Source of the DNA: UBA6522 sp965221035 | GTDB taxonomy: Bacteria; Pseudomonadota; Gammaproteobacteria; Steroidobacterales; Rariloculaceae | Direction: 5' to 3' | Length of the DNA: 64,000 nt | Assembly (NCBI GenBank): GCA_965221035.1 | Contig: OZ244860.1 | Span: 496,001 to 560,000, forward strand | In this document: positions 27,301-35,249 of the stretch, one piece after another | Layout of the letters: each line of letters opens with the position of its first letter | Position numbering within the stretch: position 1 is the stretch's first letter | Made by a program: the position numbers and the translations under genes | Notes under the pieces: generated by a model | What the model was told of the DNA's origin: nothing | The model's input: the letters and a program-made list of their open reading frames with translations, nothing else | Database searches by the model: none

Positions 27301-30221
27301 TCATCGCCGTGACAGCCGTGCCCGCGCAAGAGGATTCCTATCTGCTGCGGTCTGAATTCGCACTTGGTTTGAGCATGTCCCCTGCAGGCGACAGGGATGG
27401 CGACGGTCGGGCGGATATCCTGATCGATTCCACCTACAGGCGCTACTTGTTGACGACCGCTTCTTTGGCGCCGTGGGATGCCTTGGACGGCGACGTGGAC
27501 GGCCGCGTCGATCTGAGTCGCGTCGACTGGACGGAGGAAACCGCTGGCTCCGTCAAGCTAGAAACGGCCAGCGGCTATTTTTTGACGGTGCGTGCGGCCG
27601 ACGGTCCGCTAGTCTTCCATTCTGGGTTTTGGGGTACTTGCGGGAAAACCGGCGTGGGAGCTTACCTGCTGCCCGTGAGCGCGCTCGAAAACGCGGAGCG
27701 TGACGCCGACGGAATGGTTCATTTGTCGCGCATGAGAGCATCGGGCAACCAAGGCTATCAACTTTATCAGGCTGATCGGGGACCGTTCTCGGATAATCTG
27801 GGCCGAGGCGCCTACGGCGGAACGGATATTGATGGTGACGGAGTGCAGGACCTGCTGATCGGGGCGAGCGGCACGCGCACTGGCCACATCTCGGAATGGC
27901 CACCCGGGGTCGTCTATCTGCTGATGGGACCGGACCTTGAGACGCTCGACCGCGCGGACGGGGCGGTCGACCGAAATGTGCATTTTGCGAACTTCGCTGG
28001 CGACACGGATGGCGACGGCGTGGGTAACGCAGTGGACATGGACGACGACGGCGACGGTGTGAGGGATGCGGACGATTTATTTCAATTGGATGCCACGGAG
28101 TGGGGCGACTGGGACGGCGACTGTTTCGGCGACAACGCCGACCCGGACGACGACAACGACGGGGTTGACGACGCGGTGGACGCCCTCCCGCTGGACCCGA
28201 CGGAATGGGCGGACACCGATGGCGACGGCATCGGCAACAACGCCGATTCGGACGACGACGGGGATGGGGTCGACGATGCATTGGACGTTTACCCACTGGA
28301 TCCGTCGGACTGGGCGGACACCGACGGTGACGGTGTGGGCGATAACGCGGACGCGTACCCGCTGGACCCGTCGGAGACGTTGGACACCGACGGCGACGGC
28401 ATTGGCAACAACGCGGACCTGGACGACGACGGTGACGGGGTCGACGACGCGACGGACGTGTTCCCGCTGGATCCGGATGTGTCGGACCTGACATCCTACC
28501 GCTTCATCGGGGAACGCCCCGGGGGCATTGACGGCGCGCTGTCCGGTGACCTGGTGGCGGTGGGCGAAGGCGCCGGCGCGGTGTTGTTGCTGTCCGATGC
28601 GGGTTGGGACGGTGAGCGGGGGGCGGTGTATTGGATCGGGCGGGGGGATTTCACGGCGCTGGACGGTGCCGACGGTGTGTTGGACCGGACGGTGCGGCTT
28701 GAGCATGTCGGGCTGGGTGCCTCGTCGTGGAAGTTGGTGGGCGGTCCGGGCCGCTCCCGAGCCGGATGGTCGCTGGCTTCGTGGGGCGACCTGGACGGGG
28801 ACGGCGTGGTGGACGCGGTGGTGGGTGCGCCTTGGCGGGATGGGTATCGTGGCGCGGTGTATTTTGTGTCCGGTGTGGATTTGTCGGAGGCGGACTGGTC
28901 GGACGGCGCCGGCGACCGGACGGTGTCTTTGGAGGCGGTGGTGGCGGGAGCGCGCTCGTTCGTGATCCGCGGCGAGGTGTACCGGGACGAGGCGGGGGGC
29001 AGCGTGTCGCTGTGGCCGGACGCGGACGGGGACGGGCGGCCGGAGGTGCTGTTGGGGATGCCGTCGCGGTTGCGATTGCAGGGAGCGGCGTACCTGCTGG
29101 GCAGTGGCGACGTGACCGCGGTGGACGCCGGGGACGGCGCGGAGGACGGGGTGTTGCGGGTTGGTCAGTTCGGTTGGGGGGCGAACTCGTACGTGTTCAA
29201 GGGTCAGTTCGGCGGATTGACCGGCGACGGCGGTCCGGGCGGTGTCGGGAGCGCGGTGTCGGTGGGCGATGTGGACGGCGACGGGGTGGCGGAGTTGTTG
29301 TTGGGCAGTCCGTCGTTGAATCCCTTTGGGGGGTCGGTCGAGGGTGCCGCGTACTTGGTTTCCGGTGCCCGGGTCGGCGAGTTGGACGCGGCGGACGGTA
29401 CGGCGGACGGGGTGGTGTCGCTGACGGTGGCGGCGGGTCACGAGGGTCTGAGCCGTTTTCGTTCGGGGTCGGACCGGGATGCGGGCCTGGGGGGGCGGCT
29501 GGAGGCGCTCGGTGACGTGGACGGGGACGGTGCGGCGGACTTTGCGGTGTCGGGCGGGGAGGCGTCGCCCGCGCGTTTGATCTCCGGTGGCGCCTTTGCG
29601 GCGCTGGATTTGGCGGACGGCGAACTCGACGGGGACATCCGGGTGGACCGGTTGTCCGATGTGTGGGGCGCGGCGGAAATCGGGCTGGAAGGGGCGTCGG
29701 TCGGCGGCGCCCGGGGCGCGGCCGGGCCGTGGCTGGTATTGGGCGCCGGGACGGCGCCGGGCGGTTGCGGCGCGGGTGCGGTGTATTTGACTCCGGCGTC
29801 GTCCGTGTGGTCGACGGGAGGCGCGCTCGACGGGCGAACCCTCGGCGGCCTGCCGGGCGCTTACCGGTTGGGCGGCGCCGAGCCCGGGGAGGGATTCGGG
29901 GCGGCCGCCTGGACGGACACGGACGTGGACGGCGACGGGGAGTCGGACCTGCTCGTTCGCACGCGCACGGCGCCGGGGACGTACTACCTGCTGTCGCGCC
30001 GGGACGTGGCCGCGCTGGATGCGGCGGACGGCGCGGCGGACGGACGGGTGCACCTGGCCAACATCGGCGGGGACACCGACGGGGACGGTGTCGACAATTT
30101 CCGCGACGACGATGACGACGGCGACGGCGTCGCCGACGTCGAAGACGCGTTCCCGCTCGACGCCGCGCAGTGGCTCGATCTCAACAACGATTGCGTGGGC
30201 GACAACGGCGCTACGAATTAG
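24342..30221 (+). CDS. Second giant secreted metzincin with T3 repeats and FG-GAP propellers
   Basis: 1959 residues starting with GTG 24342 (ATG 24357 is possible). A clear signal peptide (about 10-30, 'LVFVLLAVALAVAAPSRAFA') is followed by the same layout as the gene at 16373: beta-type domain with CPC (C41, C43), DxDxDG motif, zinc site HELGHLMGLGH (H333, E334, H337, H343), Met-turn 'HTIMSY' (M370), T3 block 1 (about 423-680), propeller 1 (684-1215), T3 block 2 (1217-1382), propeller 2 (1383-1911) and a short terminal T3 block. Protease and propeller 1 are clearly diverged from the paralogue, while the last ~670 residues are almost identical. T3 block 2 is 149 residues shorter. Confidence 0.85.
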   Translation: MAPRNMPSRPLVFVLLAVALAVAAPSRAFAETEGDGLWLECPCTVEGDGASVRISVGLNNFYLDRASGQLRLRVGFWEKDGHWSGSSALATVTLDVVLEPTERRGARIYNADLLDTDAEGPGYLYLSLETSSDGINWRAQDWVRMEHRVDPGQDFQVGDLDYLKDSDGDGVGDANERLMGTDPADAGDAPVRDVEIDVLAMHTPRWSEYYSSQPDTRVAHLFSATNAILADSGARFRFRPVGLVEALVSPATPGGEATTVREQAKQQTEQHGSDLSVMFAFSSEFGGPRRCGTAAIPAWRSSGHLSEEMLRDEHDNPFLALVFGSCGASVFAHELGHLMGLGHSQWQGDKSGTWRFSRGHAEEGTFHTIMSYRWNGSRQLLVFSDPLADCEGAHCGVYRNAAEAADAVTSLNAVRFQYSRIREGFPDSDGDGHVDPVDALPDDATEWRDTDGDGVGNNTDTDDDGDGIADPDDAFPLDAGETRDTDGDGIGDNADPDDDGDGREDGEDAFPLDPTEWSDTDGDGAGDHGDPDDDGDGIADAHDAFPLDPAEWSDTDGDGVGNNTDPDDDGDGIADAYDALPLDPTESTDTDGDGTGDRADAFPENPAEWLDTDGDGIGNNADDDDDGDGFPDAVDALPLDPAEHADADGDGIGDGEDRDADNDGVPDAEDLFPSDSGRWDILTSYKFVGETPLDLLGSQSRTLHAVEADGGYLLMGANRHNRPGLNSAGAVYLVARRDFATLDTADGHRDRVIHLTNLGQGAASWKLVGHERGQGVGRGVVSTGDMDGDGLIDVVMTEWDKVVYFVSGADLPAADAADGTADRVVEVRLAVTRPRSFKVLGYLYYDLAAQGLAIVPDRDGDGRPELLFGAPSRNREARGTAYLLASGDIAALDAMDGHADRAILTHNIASGAGSYRFLGAQDGDGFGEGLAVAGDVDGDGVADLMLSARFYKHVTVDGSNRNRGAVYLVSGARLRELDLADGTVDGVIAVTAVPAQEDSYLLRSEFALGLSMSPAGDRDGDGRADILIDSTYRRYLLTTASLAPWDALDGDVDGRVDLSRVDWTEETAGSVKLETASGYFLTVRAADGPLVFHSGFWGTCGKTGVGAYLLPVSALENAERDADGMVHLSRMRASGNQGYQLYQADRGPFSDNLGRGAYGGTDIDGDGVQDLLIGASGTRTGHISEWPPGVVYLLMGPDLETLDRADGAVDRNVHFANFAGDTDGDGVGNAVDMDDDGDGVRDADDLFQLDATEWGDWDGDCFGDNADPDDDNDGVDDAVDALPLDPTEWADTDGDGIGNNADSDDDGDGVDDALDVYPLDPSDWADTDGDGVGDNADAYPLDPSETLDTDGDGIGNNADLDDDGDGVDDATDVFPLDPDVSDLTSYRFIGERPGGIDGALSGDLVAVGEGAGAVLLLSDAGWDGERGAVYWIGRGDFTALDGADGVLDRTVRLEHVGLGASSWKLVGGPGRSRAGWSLASWGDLDGDGVVDAVVGAPWRDGYRGAVYFVSGVDLSEADWSDGAGDRTVSLEAVVAGARSFVIRGEVYRDEAGGSVSLWPDADGDGRPEVLLGMPSRLRLQGAAYLLGSGDVTAVDAGDGAEDGVLRVGQFGWGANSYVFKGQFGGLTGDGGPGGVGSAVSVGDVDGDGVAELLLGSPSLNPFGGSVEGAAYLVSGARVGELDAADGTADGVVSLTVAAGHEGLSRFRSGSDRDAGLGGRLEALGDVDGDGAADFAVSGGEASPARLISGGAFAALDLADGELDGDIRVDRLSDVWGAAEIGLEGASVGGARGAAGPWLVLGAGTAPGGCGAGAVYLTPASSVWSTGGALDGRTLGGLPGAYRLGGAEPGEGFGAAAWTDTDVDGDGESDLLVRTRTAPGTYYLLSRRDVAALDAADGAADGRVHLANIGGDTDGDGVDNFRDDDDDGDGVADVEDAFPLDAAQWLDLNNDCVGDNGATN

Positions 30222-30228
30222 GGTCTGT
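28211..30228 (+). repeat. 2-kb near-identical segment, copy 2
   Basis: Partner of 21106-23123 (offset 7105, no indels, about 30 differences). Several differences cluster near 29880-29920, suggesting a patchy conversion history. The match ends seven bases past the TAG in both copies. Confidence 0.9.
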
Positions 30229-30438
30229 ATACAACACCCAGCTTCGCAGGCACGCCAACGTCGATACGGACAGTGAGCCCAGCCCTTGGACCAACGAAAG
30301 GCTTGTTTGCACTTTTACCAATCCGGGGGTATCCCACTTGGCGGCGAATTCGCTAAAATTGCGTTTGGTCGGCGAACCTTTGGCGGATCGGGCGCAAGCA
30401 GGAGCAGCGCCGGGCCGCTCGGTGTAGCGGGCACCGGT

Positions 30439-30515
30439 CGGGGTGTGGCGCAGCCTGGTAGCGCACTTGCATGGGGCGCAAGAGGTCGCTGGTTCAAATC
30501 CAGTCGCCCCGACCA
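30439..30515 (+). tRNA. tRNA-Pro (GGG)
   Basis: 77 nt: acceptor CGGGGTG paired with CGCCCCG (one G-T pair), D-loop 'AGCCTGGTAGC', anticodon stem CTTGC/GCAAG with loop ATGGGGC (anticodon GGG), T-loop TTCAAAT and encoded CCA. In related gammaproteobacteria a tRNA-Pro is often found just after the ihfA-merR pair. Confidence 0.94.
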
Positions 30516-30524
30516 CTCAAGGGA

Positions 30525-30572
30525 CTGTCAACGCCATACCGGCTGATGTTTCATGCCGGCTGGTGTTGACAG
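30525..30572 (+). promoter_or_regulatory. Long imperfect hairpin between tRNA-Pro and ilvD
   Basis: CTGTCAAC (30525-30532) pairs with GTTGACAG (30565-30572), and inside it CCGGC pairs with GCCGG around a loop TGATGTTTCAT. No T-tract follows, so it is not a classical terminator. It lies 36 bp before the ilvD ATG and may be a processing or regulatory hairpin for ilvD. Confidence 0.5.
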
Positions 30573-30608
30573 GCCCGGACCCCCATTGATTCTGGCAGGG
30601 AAGCGGGC

Positions 30609-32333
30609 ATGGCAGCAAAGACGCCGCACGAACGCGGCGAAGTGGACCCCAGACGGCATTCACGCGTGGTTGTCGACGGCCTGGAGCAGGCGCCGAGCAG
30701 GGCCATGTTGCGCGCCGTCGGCTTCAAGGACGAGGATTTCTCCAAACCGCAGGTGGGTATCGCTTCCACGTGGAGCATGGTGACGCCGTGCAACATGCAT
30801 ATCGACGGGTTGGCGGAACAGGCTGGCGCCGGCGCGGACGAGGCTGGCGGAAAGAGCGTCATCTTCAACACGATCACCGTATCCGACGGGATTTCCATGG
30901 GCACCCAGGGGATGCGCTACTCGCTGGTTTCGAGGGAGGTCATTGCCGATTCCATCGAGGCGGTCGCGGCCGCCGAAGGGTTCGACGGGCTTGTGGCCAT
31001 TGGCGGTTGCGACAAGAACATGCCCGCTTGCGTCATGGCCCTGGCGAGGCTGAACCGGCCTTCGGTGTTCGTCTATGGCGGCACGATCCAGCCTGGCCCG
31101 AAACATCGCGACGTGATTTCCGTCTTTGAGGCGGTGGGCGGCGTGGCGGCCGGAACGCTCAGCGAGGCCGAACTGCACGAGGTCGAATCCACGGCCATAC
31201 CGGGTCCCGGTTCGTGTGCCGGGATGTATACCGCCAATACCATGGCCTCGGCGATCGAGGCCATGGGCATGAGTCTGGCCAACAGCTCCGCGCAGGAAGC
31301 CGTCTCCGATGCCAAGCGGGTAGATTGCCGGCAGGCGGGAAAAGCCGTGTTGCGGCTTCTTGAACGTGGCATCACGCCGGCGGACATCCTCAGCAAGGAA
31401 GCATTCGAAAACGCCATCACCACGGTGATCGCACTGGGCGGGTCCACCAACGCCGTGCTCCACTTGCTGGCCGTTGCGCACGATGCCCGGGTGGACCTGA
31501 CGCTCAACGATTTCACCCGGCTTGGCGAGCGTGTGCCGGTTTTGGCCGACCTGCGCCCCAGCGGTCGGCACATGATGTCCGAACTGATCCGGATCGGCGG
31601 TATTCAGCCGCTGATGAAGACGCTGCTTGATGCCGGCCTGTTGCACGGCGGCTGCCTGACGGTGACCGGCCGCACGTTGGCGGAGAATCTAGCGGACGTA
31701 CCACCGTACCCGGAAGGGCAGGCCATCGTCCGACCGCTTTCGAATCCCATCAAGTCCGATAGTCATCTGGCAATCCTCTACGGCAACCTGGCGCCCGATG
31801 GCGCTGTGGCAAAGATTTCGGGCAAGGAAGGCACCGAATTCAGCGGGCCGGCGCGCGTATTCGAGTCCGAGGAGGATGCGCTTCGAGCCATTCTGGATGG
31901 TGTGGTCCAGGCAGGCGATGTTGTGGTGATTCGGTACGAGGGGCCGAAGGGCGGCCCGGGCATGCGGGAGATGCTCAGTCCCACCGGCGCCATCATCGGC
32001 AAGGGACTGGGCGACAAGGTGGCCCTGATCACCGATGGGCGATTCTCCGGCGGAAGCCATGGATTCGTGGTCGGACACGTGGCGCCCGAAGCCGCGGTGG
32101 GTGGGCCTCTGGCGGTGGTGCATGACGGCGATCGTATCTCGATAAACGCTGAAACCAAGAAGATCGATCTGGAAATTCCCGAGGAAGTACTCCGGGGCCG
32201 CCTCGGAGACTGGAAACCTCGTCAGCCGAATGCCACCCGCGGATTGCTGGCCAAGTACGCGAAGCTGGTCAGCTCCGCATCGCTGGGGGCGGTGACAGAT
32301 CCGAGCCAGGGCCAGCAGCGCCATATCGAATAG
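30609..32333 (+). CDS. ilvD: Dihydroxy-acid dehydratase
   Basis: 574 residues. Converts dihydroxy-isovalerate and dihydroxy-methylvalerate to the 2-keto acids of valine and isoleucine synthesis using an iron-sulfur cluster. Three conserved Cys positions are visible: 'VTPCNMH', 'GGCDKNMPAC' and 'GPGSCAGMYTANTM'. The C-terminal beta-barrel has the usual 'GPKGGPGMREMLSPT' and 'LITDGRFSGGSHGFVVGH'. Size and C-terminal motifs fit the short (about 560-575) class rather than the E. coli-length class. It is monocistronic, upstream of the lysAC leader. Confidence 0.97.
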   Translation: MAAKTPHERGEVDPRRHSRVVVDGLEQAPSRAMLRAVGFKDEDFSKPQVGIASTWSMVTPCNMHIDGLAEQAGAGADEAGGKSVIFNTITVSDGISMGTQGMRYSLVSREVIADSIEAVAAAEGFDGLVAIGGCDKNMPACVMALARLNRPSVFVYGGTIQPGPKHRDVISVFEAVGGVAAGTLSEAELHEVESTAIPGPGSCAGMYTANTMASAIEAMGMSLANSSAQEAVSDAKRVDCRQAGKAVLRLLERGITPADILSKEAFENAITTVIALGGSTNAVLHLLAVAHDARVDLTLNDFTRLGERVPVLADLRPSGRHMMSELIRIGGIQPLMKTLLDAGLLHGGCLTVTGRTLAENLADVPPYPEGQAIVRPLSNPIKSDSHLAILYGNLAPDGAVAKISGKEGTEFSGPARVFESEEDALRAILDGVVQAGDVVVIRYEGPKGGPGMREMLSPTGAIIGKGLGDKVALITDGRFSGGSHGFVVGHVAPEAAVGGPLAVVHDGDRISINAETKKIDLEIPEEVLRGRLGDWKPRQPNATRGLLAKYAKLVSSASLGAVTDPSQGQQRHIE

Positions 32334-32381
32334 CGTTGACGCAGTGTTGACGCGCCCCGGTTCAGTCACCAACATGCTTTC

Positions 32382-32410
32382 TTGACCTGTACCTTCATTG
32401 GCTATATGTT
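32382..32410 (+). promoter_or_regulatory. Sigma70-like promoter of the lysAC leader
   Basis: TTGACC (32382-32387), a 17-base spacer and TATGTT (32405-32410). Transcription would start near 32417, some 28 bases before the leader peptide ATG at 32445. Confidence 0.55.
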
Positions 32411-32444
32411 GCGCGCCATGTCAACGACCAGAGGCAGCGCAACC

Positions 32445-32501
32445 ATGAAGATGACAGGCGGTAAACGCGCTGTCAGCGGGTTGGCTGAACCAATGGTCTA
32501 G
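32445..32501 (+). CDS. Putative attenuator leader peptide upstream of lysAC
   Basis: 18-residue frame MKMTGGKRAVSGLAEPMV ending at TAG 32499-32501, with GAGG ten bases upstream. Lys2, Thr4 and Lys7 are aspartate-family residues, fitting a sensor of lysine or threonine charging. An in-frame ATG at 32418 would extend it to 27 residues with more Thr codons, but the predicted transcript start leaves no room for a ribosome site there. The frame overlaps CAGCGGGTT (32474-32482), the 5' arm of the antiterminator, so ribosome position could decide which hairpin forms. Confidence 0.5.
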   Translation: MKMTGGKRAVSGLAEPMV

Positions 32502-32528
32502 CAACAGACAGACGATTTTCACCAATAG

Positions 32529-32563
32529 AACCCGCTGTGGATTGTCCCGGCGGGTTTTCTTTT
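32529..32563 (+). terminator. Attenuator terminator before lysAC
   Basis: AACCCGC (32529-32535) pairs with GCGGGTT (32550-32556), followed by TTTTCTTTT. The alternative partner of the first arm is CAGCGGGTT at 32474-32482, which pairs with AACCCGCTG (32529-32537) over nine perfect bases and would prevent termination. The structure ends just 16 bp before the lysAC start. Confidence 0.7.
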
Positions 32564-32578
32564 GCATGGAGCAGCTCC

Positions 32579-35206
32579 ATGAGCGACCAGACAGACACAC
32601 AGGCGGACTTCGAATCCGTTGAATCCCCCTTTCCCGACTCACCCTTCGTGGTGATGAAGTTCGGGGGGCGAAGTGTTTCCACCGCGCAGAACTGGAGCCG
32701 AATCGCGGGGTTGCTGAAGGCAAGGCTCGATTCGGGGATCACGCCCGTGGTGGTGCATTCGGCGCTGGCGGGCGTGTCCGACCGGTTGGAGGAATTGCTC
32801 GAGGCCGCGGTCAAGGGCGATCCGGAGCCGATACTCACCGACATCCGCAGCGTCCACGAAAAACTGGCCAACCAGCTGAACGTGGACCCAGGCATCCTGG
32901 ATGATCAGTTTGTCGCGCTGTCCCGGCTTGTCGACGGCGTGCGCCTGCTGGGCGAGGTGAGTCCGGGCGTACATGCAAGGGTCATGGCGACCGGCGAGTT
33001 GGCCGCCACATCGCTGGGCGCGCAGTTCCTTCGAGGCAGGGGGCTGCCCGCGCGGTGGTGGGATGCCCGAACGCTGCTCAAGAGCACGGAACGTCCAAAC
33101 CTGTCCGAAAGGGCGCAGTACCTTTCGGCGGCCTGCGGTCACGCCGCGGACCGGGACCTTCAACGGGAGCTTGAAGCGGTCGATGGATTCATCGTCACCC
33201 AGGGGTTCATCGGGTGCAATTCACGCGGCGACACAGTGCTGTTCGGGCGTGGCGGATCGGATACGTCGGGTGCCTATCTCGCCGCAAAGTTGCAGTCGCG
33301 CCGACTGGAAATCTGGAGCGACGTGCCGGGTTTTTTCAGCGCCGATCCGAACGCCTTGCCGTCGGCGCGCCTGCTTCGGGAACTCACCTATAGCGAAGCG
33401 CAGGAGATCGCCTCGGCGGGGGGTAGCGTGCTCCATCCCAGAAGCATCACTCCCGTTCGTGCGGCCGGCATTCCATTGTTTCTCAGGATAACCGGCCACC
33501 CACGATGGGAAGGCACTGTCGTATCCGATTCACCGGGTGACGATACGCCCCAGATCAAGGCCATCTCCAGACGCCAGGGAATCACGCTGGTTTCGATGGA
33601 GTCCATGGAAATGTGGCACCAGGTGGGATTTCTGGCGGACGCATTCGACTGCTTCCGCAGTCACCGCCTGTCGGTGGACCTGATTTCCACCTCCGAGAGC
33701 AATGTCACGGTTTCCATCGACCCCGTCGCCAACCATACGGATTCCGCCGCGGTCGATGCGCTGGCGGCGGACCTGGGTCGTTTTTGCCGGGTGAGCGTGA
33801 TTCGCGACTGTGCGGCGATCACGCTGGTGGGCCGGCGCATACGAACCATCCTGCATGAACTCAGTCCCGTCATGGAGGCGTTCGAGGAGCAGAAGGTCCA
33901 CCTGCTCACGCAAGCGGCGAACGATCTCAACCTGACGTTTGTCGTGGATGGCGACAACGCATTCCGACTGCTGAAACGCCTTCATTCACTGCTGGTGGCC
34001 AGATTTCGTGAAGGTCGCGTGTTCGGGCCGACCTGGGAGCAACTCCGGGCACGGGAGGGTGCAATCGAAACCGTGCGGACGCCGTGGTGGGAGTTGCAGC
34101 GGGACCTTCTCATCCGGACCGCGCGGGAACGTGGTTCAGCCTATGTCTATCATCTGGACAGCGTCGCCGAGTCGATGTCGTCACTATTGGCGCTTGAATC
34201 GGTGGACAAGGTGTTCTATTCGGTGAAGGCCAATGCGAATCCGGAAGTCCTTCGGACGGTGGACAGGCACGGCGGAAATTTCGAATGCGTGTCACCGGGC
34301 GAAATCCGCCGTGTGTTCGAGACGCTCCCGGGAATCGATCCCCGACGCATCCTCTTCACGCCCAACTTCGCACCCAGGGACGAATACGAGTGGGCCTTTG
34401 AGCAGGGCGTCCGGGTCACGTTGGACAACGTTCACCCGATACGGCATTGGCCGGAGGCGTTTCAGGCCCGGGAGATTTTCGTTCGTATCGATCCGGGGGT
34501 GGGAAGAGGGCACCATGAGCACGTTCGCACCGCAGGTTCGCTTTCGAAATTCGGTATCCCGCTGGACGAACTGGAGGAGTTCGCCAACCTGATCGAGACG
34601 GCTCGGACGCGTGTCGTAGGCCTCCACGCCCATACCGGCAGCGGCATTTTCAACCCCTACAACTGGGAACAGGTGGGGCAATGCCTCGCGGGCTTGCTGG
34701 ATATTTTTCCGAATGTCCGCTACGCCGATCTGGGCGGCGGTCTGGGAATCCCCGAAAAACCGGGAGAAACGCCGTTGGACATGGCCGAGCTCGACACGGC
34801 TATCGACCGCGTCAAGCAAAAAGCGCCTGAACTGGAATTGTGGCTCGAACCCGGGCGATTCATCGTCGCTGCGGCCGGTGCGCTCGTGACCTGTGTCACC
34901 CAGACCAAGGGCAAGGGCGCTGTTCGATACGCGGGCGTGGGGACGGGAATGAACAGCCTGCTGCGGCCCGCACTGTACGGGGCCTACCATGAAATCGTGA
35001 ACCTCTCTAGACTGGGCGAACCCGGGACCGAAATCGTCAACATCGTCGGGCCGGTTTGCGAGACTGGTGACCGGCTGGGTTCCGACCGACTCCTGCCGGA
35101 AACGCGGGAGGGTGATGTCTTGCTCATCGCCAATGCGGGGGCCTACGGACAGGTGATGAGCTCCCGGTACAATCTGCGGGAGCCGGCTGACGAGGTGGTG
35201 ATTTGA
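32579..35206 (+). CDS. Bifunctional aspartokinase / diaminopimelate decarboxylase
   Basis: 875 residues from ATG 32579. The N-terminal half is an aspartokinase: 'VMKFGGRSVSTAQNW' (usually KFGGTSV), 'FGRGGSDTSGAYLAAKL' and 'LHPRSITPVRAAGIPL', then two ACT-type regulatory segments (about 325-470) for feedback control. The C-terminal half (about 490-875) is a PLP-dependent DAP decarboxylase: Lys550 in 'YSVKANANPEVL', 'GLHAHTGSGIF', 'YADLGGGLGIP' and 'GPVCETGDRLG'. It therefore catalyses the first and last steps of lysine synthesis, a fusion known from Xanthomonadales. A leader with a possible attenuator precedes it. Confidence 0.93.
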   Translation: MSDQTDTQADFESVESPFPDSPFVVMKFGGRSVSTAQNWSRIAGLLKARLDSGITPVVVHSALAGVSDRLEELLEAAVKGDPEPILTDIRSVHEKLANQLNVDPGILDDQFVALSRLVDGVRLLGEVSPGVHARVMATGELAATSLGAQFLRGRGLPARWWDARTLLKSTERPNLSERAQYLSAACGHAADRDLQRELEAVDGFIVTQGFIGCNSRGDTVLFGRGGSDTSGAYLAAKLQSRRLEIWSDVPGFFSADPNALPSARLLRELTYSEAQEIASAGGSVLHPRSITPVRAAGIPLFLRITGHPRWEGTVVSDSPGDDTPQIKAISRRQGITLVSMESMEMWHQVGFLADAFDCFRSHRLSVDLISTSESNVTVSIDPVANHTDSAAVDALAADLGRFCRVSVIRDCAAITLVGRRIRTILHELSPVMEAFEEQKVHLLTQAANDLNLTFVVDGDNAFRLLKRLHSLLVARFREGRVFGPTWEQLRAREGAIETVRTPWWELQRDLLIRTARERGSAYVYHLDSVAESMSSLLALESVDKVFYSVKANANPEVLRTVDRHGGNFECVSPGEIRRVFETLPGIDPRRILFTPNFAPRDEYEWAFEQGVRVTLDNVHPIRHWPEAFQAREIFVRIDPGVGRGHHEHVRTAGSLSKFGIPLDELEEFANLIETARTRVVGLHAHTGSGIFNPYNWEQVGQCLAGLLDIFPNVRYADLGGGLGIPEKPGETPLDMAELDTAIDRVKQKAPELELWLEPGRFIVAAAGALVTCVTQTKGKGAVRYAGVGTGMNSLLRPALYGAYHEIVNLSRLGEPGTEIVNIVGPVCETGDRLGSDRLLPETREGDVLLIANAGAYGQVMSSRYNLREPADEVVI

Positions 35207-35249
35207 CCAAGAGATGGTGCGTCATTCGAAGTAGTGCGAAATCAAGGAC

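Noticed and set aside
32418..32444. Longer leader peptide starting at ATG 32418
   Set aside because: It would begin at the predicted transcription start with no ribosome site; the shorter peptide from 32445 fits better, although the longer one has two more Thr codons.
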